Made by a program: the position numbers and the translations under genes. A stretch of 44,118 bases of DNA from Myxococcales bacterium (GTDB lineage: Bacteria > Myxococcota > Myxococcia > Myxococcales > Myxococcaceae), in assembly GCA_030681895.1 (NCBI GenBank), contig JAUXRI010000145.1, positions 1 through 44,118 of the forward strand, written 5' to 3'. Shown here in pieces: positions 42,465 to 44,118 of the stretch (positions are counted from its first letter, which is position 1; each line of letters opens with the position of its first letter). The notes beneath the pieces are model-generated. The model worked only from the letters and a program-made list of their open reading frames with translations, had not been told where the DNA came from and ran no database searches.

Positions 42465-44118
42465 TCAGTTGCAGCCGGGGTTGAGCGGAAAGTCCGTCGG
42501 CACGGGGCTTGTGTTGCCGGCGTTACCGGCGGTGCGTTGCCACTTCGGCCAGGGCGAAGCGCCCAACCGCCTCGAGTCGACGACCACCGCCGCGACCGTG
42601 CCTTGTGAGGACACCGTGTAGAGGACGCCTGGAGCCGTCGTGCCTCGCCCGCGGTTGCAGTCCAGCGTCGGGTGGGCCAGCACCTCTCCGGTGAGCGACG
42701 GCAACACTGCGTCCCACGCGTACGACAGTCCGCTCGGCGTCGCGTCCAGCACGTACAAGCGGCCCGCTCGGGTGACGAGGTAGACCTGATTCGCGTCACC
42801 GTAGACGGGGCTCGTTGGCAGGCTCTCGCTGCGGGTCGGCAACATCGCGGGAATGCCTGGGGCACCAGTGAACGTGGGCGCTGTGGTGTCGGCTGCAGCG
42901 ATGGCTTGCTGCCGCAGCCAACTGCCGTTCGAGCCGTCCGTCGCCCCGGAGACCAAGAGGAAGTTGTTCGCACCAACACCGGGAAGCACGATGGCGGGCC
43001 CGGCCTTCGCGAAGCCTCCCGTCGCCGTCGAGTACGTCGCGTTCATGAGCATTCTCCCGACGAGTCCCAACGGCTCTCGGGGTGTCCCCGACTGCGTCTG
43101 CGTCGTCACGAGCGTCGAGGCAGCGAAGGCCAGTCCAGTCTGCGTCGGCCCGACGCCACCGCGGCCGAGCGTGCCGGTGCTCGCGAGCGCGGTGCTCATT
43201 GCCCAGCTCCATTGCTCGACGCTGAAATCGTTGTTGATGCTGAAGTGGGCGGTGCCGTTGCTGACGAGGTTGACGACGGATTCAGCCGGCGCAGGCACGG
43301 CTGGCAACGAGTACGTGGCGCTCGCTGGAGACGTGGCGTTTGAGTTCCCTGTCGACGGTGAGTAGCCGCACGCGTTTCCGTCAACCACTGCCGTGTTGAA
43401 AAGGCCCAGTGCCGCAACCTGTGGAGCATTGCCCGCAGAACCCGCTCCGACGATGACGAGCGCCGGCGCTGAGTACATTGGCCGAATTCCGTCATAGCAG
43501 GTGCTTCCGCTCAGGCCGCTGGTGGTGCCAGTGTCTGCTCTCAATCCGCGGAGGCGGCCGGATTTCGTTCCGGCATTGTCTTCATTCGACGTCACGTAGA
43601 CGACGTCGGCCTGGGTCATCGGTGGCGTCGCGATTGTCGAAGTCGCCGCTGCCAGCGCCTGCACCGCGCCTGCATCAACCGTCTGCCAACGCGTCGCACC
43701 GTCCGACGCCCTCAGCGACACGAGCACTCCGAGATTGTCGGTGTTGTTCGACGCCCCGACGTACAGGTTGCCCAACGCATCGACTGCCGGAGCCGCGACG
43801 AAGGTGCTGCCGGTCGGCCGCGTCTGGGCCCTCACCCACTTCACTCTCGTCACCTGCAAATCCGCCGTCTGCTCCATCGACGCGTTCCCCACTGCGTCGA
43901 CGAACGCGCCCGCCGGCACCGTCACTCTCACCGTCCCTCTGAGCCCGGCCAACGGCGCGTCCTTCAAATCGACTCCAAGGCACACGCAGGTTCCCATGCA
44001 CGACATCGCGCAGTTCCCCTGAGGCACCACCGTCGTCATCGGATTGAAGCCCATCACCGTCACGCTCGACGTCGTCGGCTGTGTCAGCGGGTTGCCCGTC
44101 ACGGTCACCGTCACGTTC
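42465..44118 (-). CDS. Exported beta-propeller-like (PQQ-like) protein, 5' truncated
   Basis: The frame is open to the window edge, so the start lies outside; 551 codons are visible. The visible N-terminal end is Ig-like (VTVTGNPLTQ, then a Cys-rich patch), followed by repeated strands with the spacing of PQQ-like propellers (AAPAVDALGNLYVGAS, GRLYVLDATP). Several Cys suggest an oxidising compartment. Ends with CN-stop. Its 7-bp gap to the kinase-N-lobe membrane gene suggests an operon. Function unknown; surface binding is likely. Confidence 0.75.
   Translation of the reverse strand, partial: NVTVTVTGNPLTQPTTSSVTVMGFNPMTTVVPQGNCAMSCMGTCVCLGVDLKDAPLAGLRGTVRVTVPAGAFVDAVGNASMEQTADLQVTRVKWVRAQTRPTGSTFVAAPAVDALGNLYVGASNNTDNLGVLVSLRASDGATRWQTVDAGAVQALAAATSTIATPPMTQADVVYVTSNEDNAGTKSGRLRGLRADTGTTSGLSGSTCYDGIRPMYSAPALVIVGAGSAGNAPQVAALGLFNTAVVDGNACGYSPSTGNSNATSPASATYSLPAVPAPAESVVNLVSNGTAHFSINNDFSVEQWSWAMSTALASTGTLGRGGVGPTQTGLAFAASTLVTTQTQSGTPREPLGLVGRMLMNATYSTATGGFAKAGPAIVLPGVGANNFLLVSGATDGSNGSWLRQQAIAAADTTAPTFTGAPGIPAMLPTRSESLPTSPVYGDANQVYLVTRAGRLYVLDATPSGLSYAWDAVLPSLTGEVLAHPTLDCNRGRGTTAPGVLYTVSSQGTVAAVVVDSRRLGASPWPKWQRTAGNAGNTSPVPTDFPLNPGCN

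Overview
This is a GC-rich chromosomal window, almost wholly coding, that looks like a myxobacterium (phylum Myxococcota). The reasons are two Hanks-type Ser/Thr kinases of the PQN/PKN type, one of them ending in a domain that resembles the Myxococcus paralogous family TIGR02265/DUF2378; a MopE-like Cys-rich lipoprotein with a Gly/Thr/Ser linker; a degenerate membrane kinase N-lobe; and a MoxR-vWA-beta-propeller operon. Such systems are known mostly from multicellular or social bacteria. The phylum is inferred: there is no rRNA, and I see no tRNA gene, CRISPR array, prophage or insertion sequence.

Left part (1-9125). A molybdenum hydroxylase large subunit (cut by the window edge) and its MocA-like nucleotidyltransferase face a minus-strand block. 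That block holds an HD phosphohydrolase, a Nudix-metallo-beta-lactamase fusion, a small membrane protein, a pair of M16 peptidase lipoproteins and a secreted lipocalin-like protein. The M16 pair is bracketed by 52-bp direct repeats (50/52 identical), which points to insertion of a two-gene cassette.

Middle (9209-31475). Genes in order: a LysR regulator, a beta-lactamase-like serine hydrolase lipoprotein, a D-Ala-D-Ala-ligase-like ATP-grasp enzyme overlapping a GNAT acetyltransferase, a transglutaminase-like protein, a Ser/Thr kinase, a DUF255/YyaL thioredoxin-like protein, an SF1 helicase, the MopE-like lipoprotein, a 52-aa protein behind a structured leader, thiL, a kinase coupled to a methyltransferase, a MATE exporter, an aldehyde dehydrogenase lacking its general-base Glu, a RibD/DHFR-like reductase, a cytochrome c-FTR1 iron permease and an acyl-CoA thioesterase.

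Centre of interest (31540-38585). Five plus-strand genes, each overlapping the next by exactly 4 nt, encode a MoxR AAA+ ATPase, a small bpX5-like protein, a vWA plus beta-propeller protein, a bpX6-like plus helical plus beta-propeller protein, and a final protein with an FHA-like C-terminus. This matches the MoxR-vWA-beta-propeller 'ternary' architecture that comparative genomics has proposed as a conflict/defence or chaperone system.

Right part (38622-44118). thyA-folA and a small membrane protein are translationally coupled. They are followed by a nucleotidyltransferase plus small partner that resembles a toxin-antitoxin pair, a PduO-type cobalamin adenosyltransferase, and a minus-strand pair: the kinase-N-lobe membrane protein and a large exported beta-propeller-like protein cut by the window edge.
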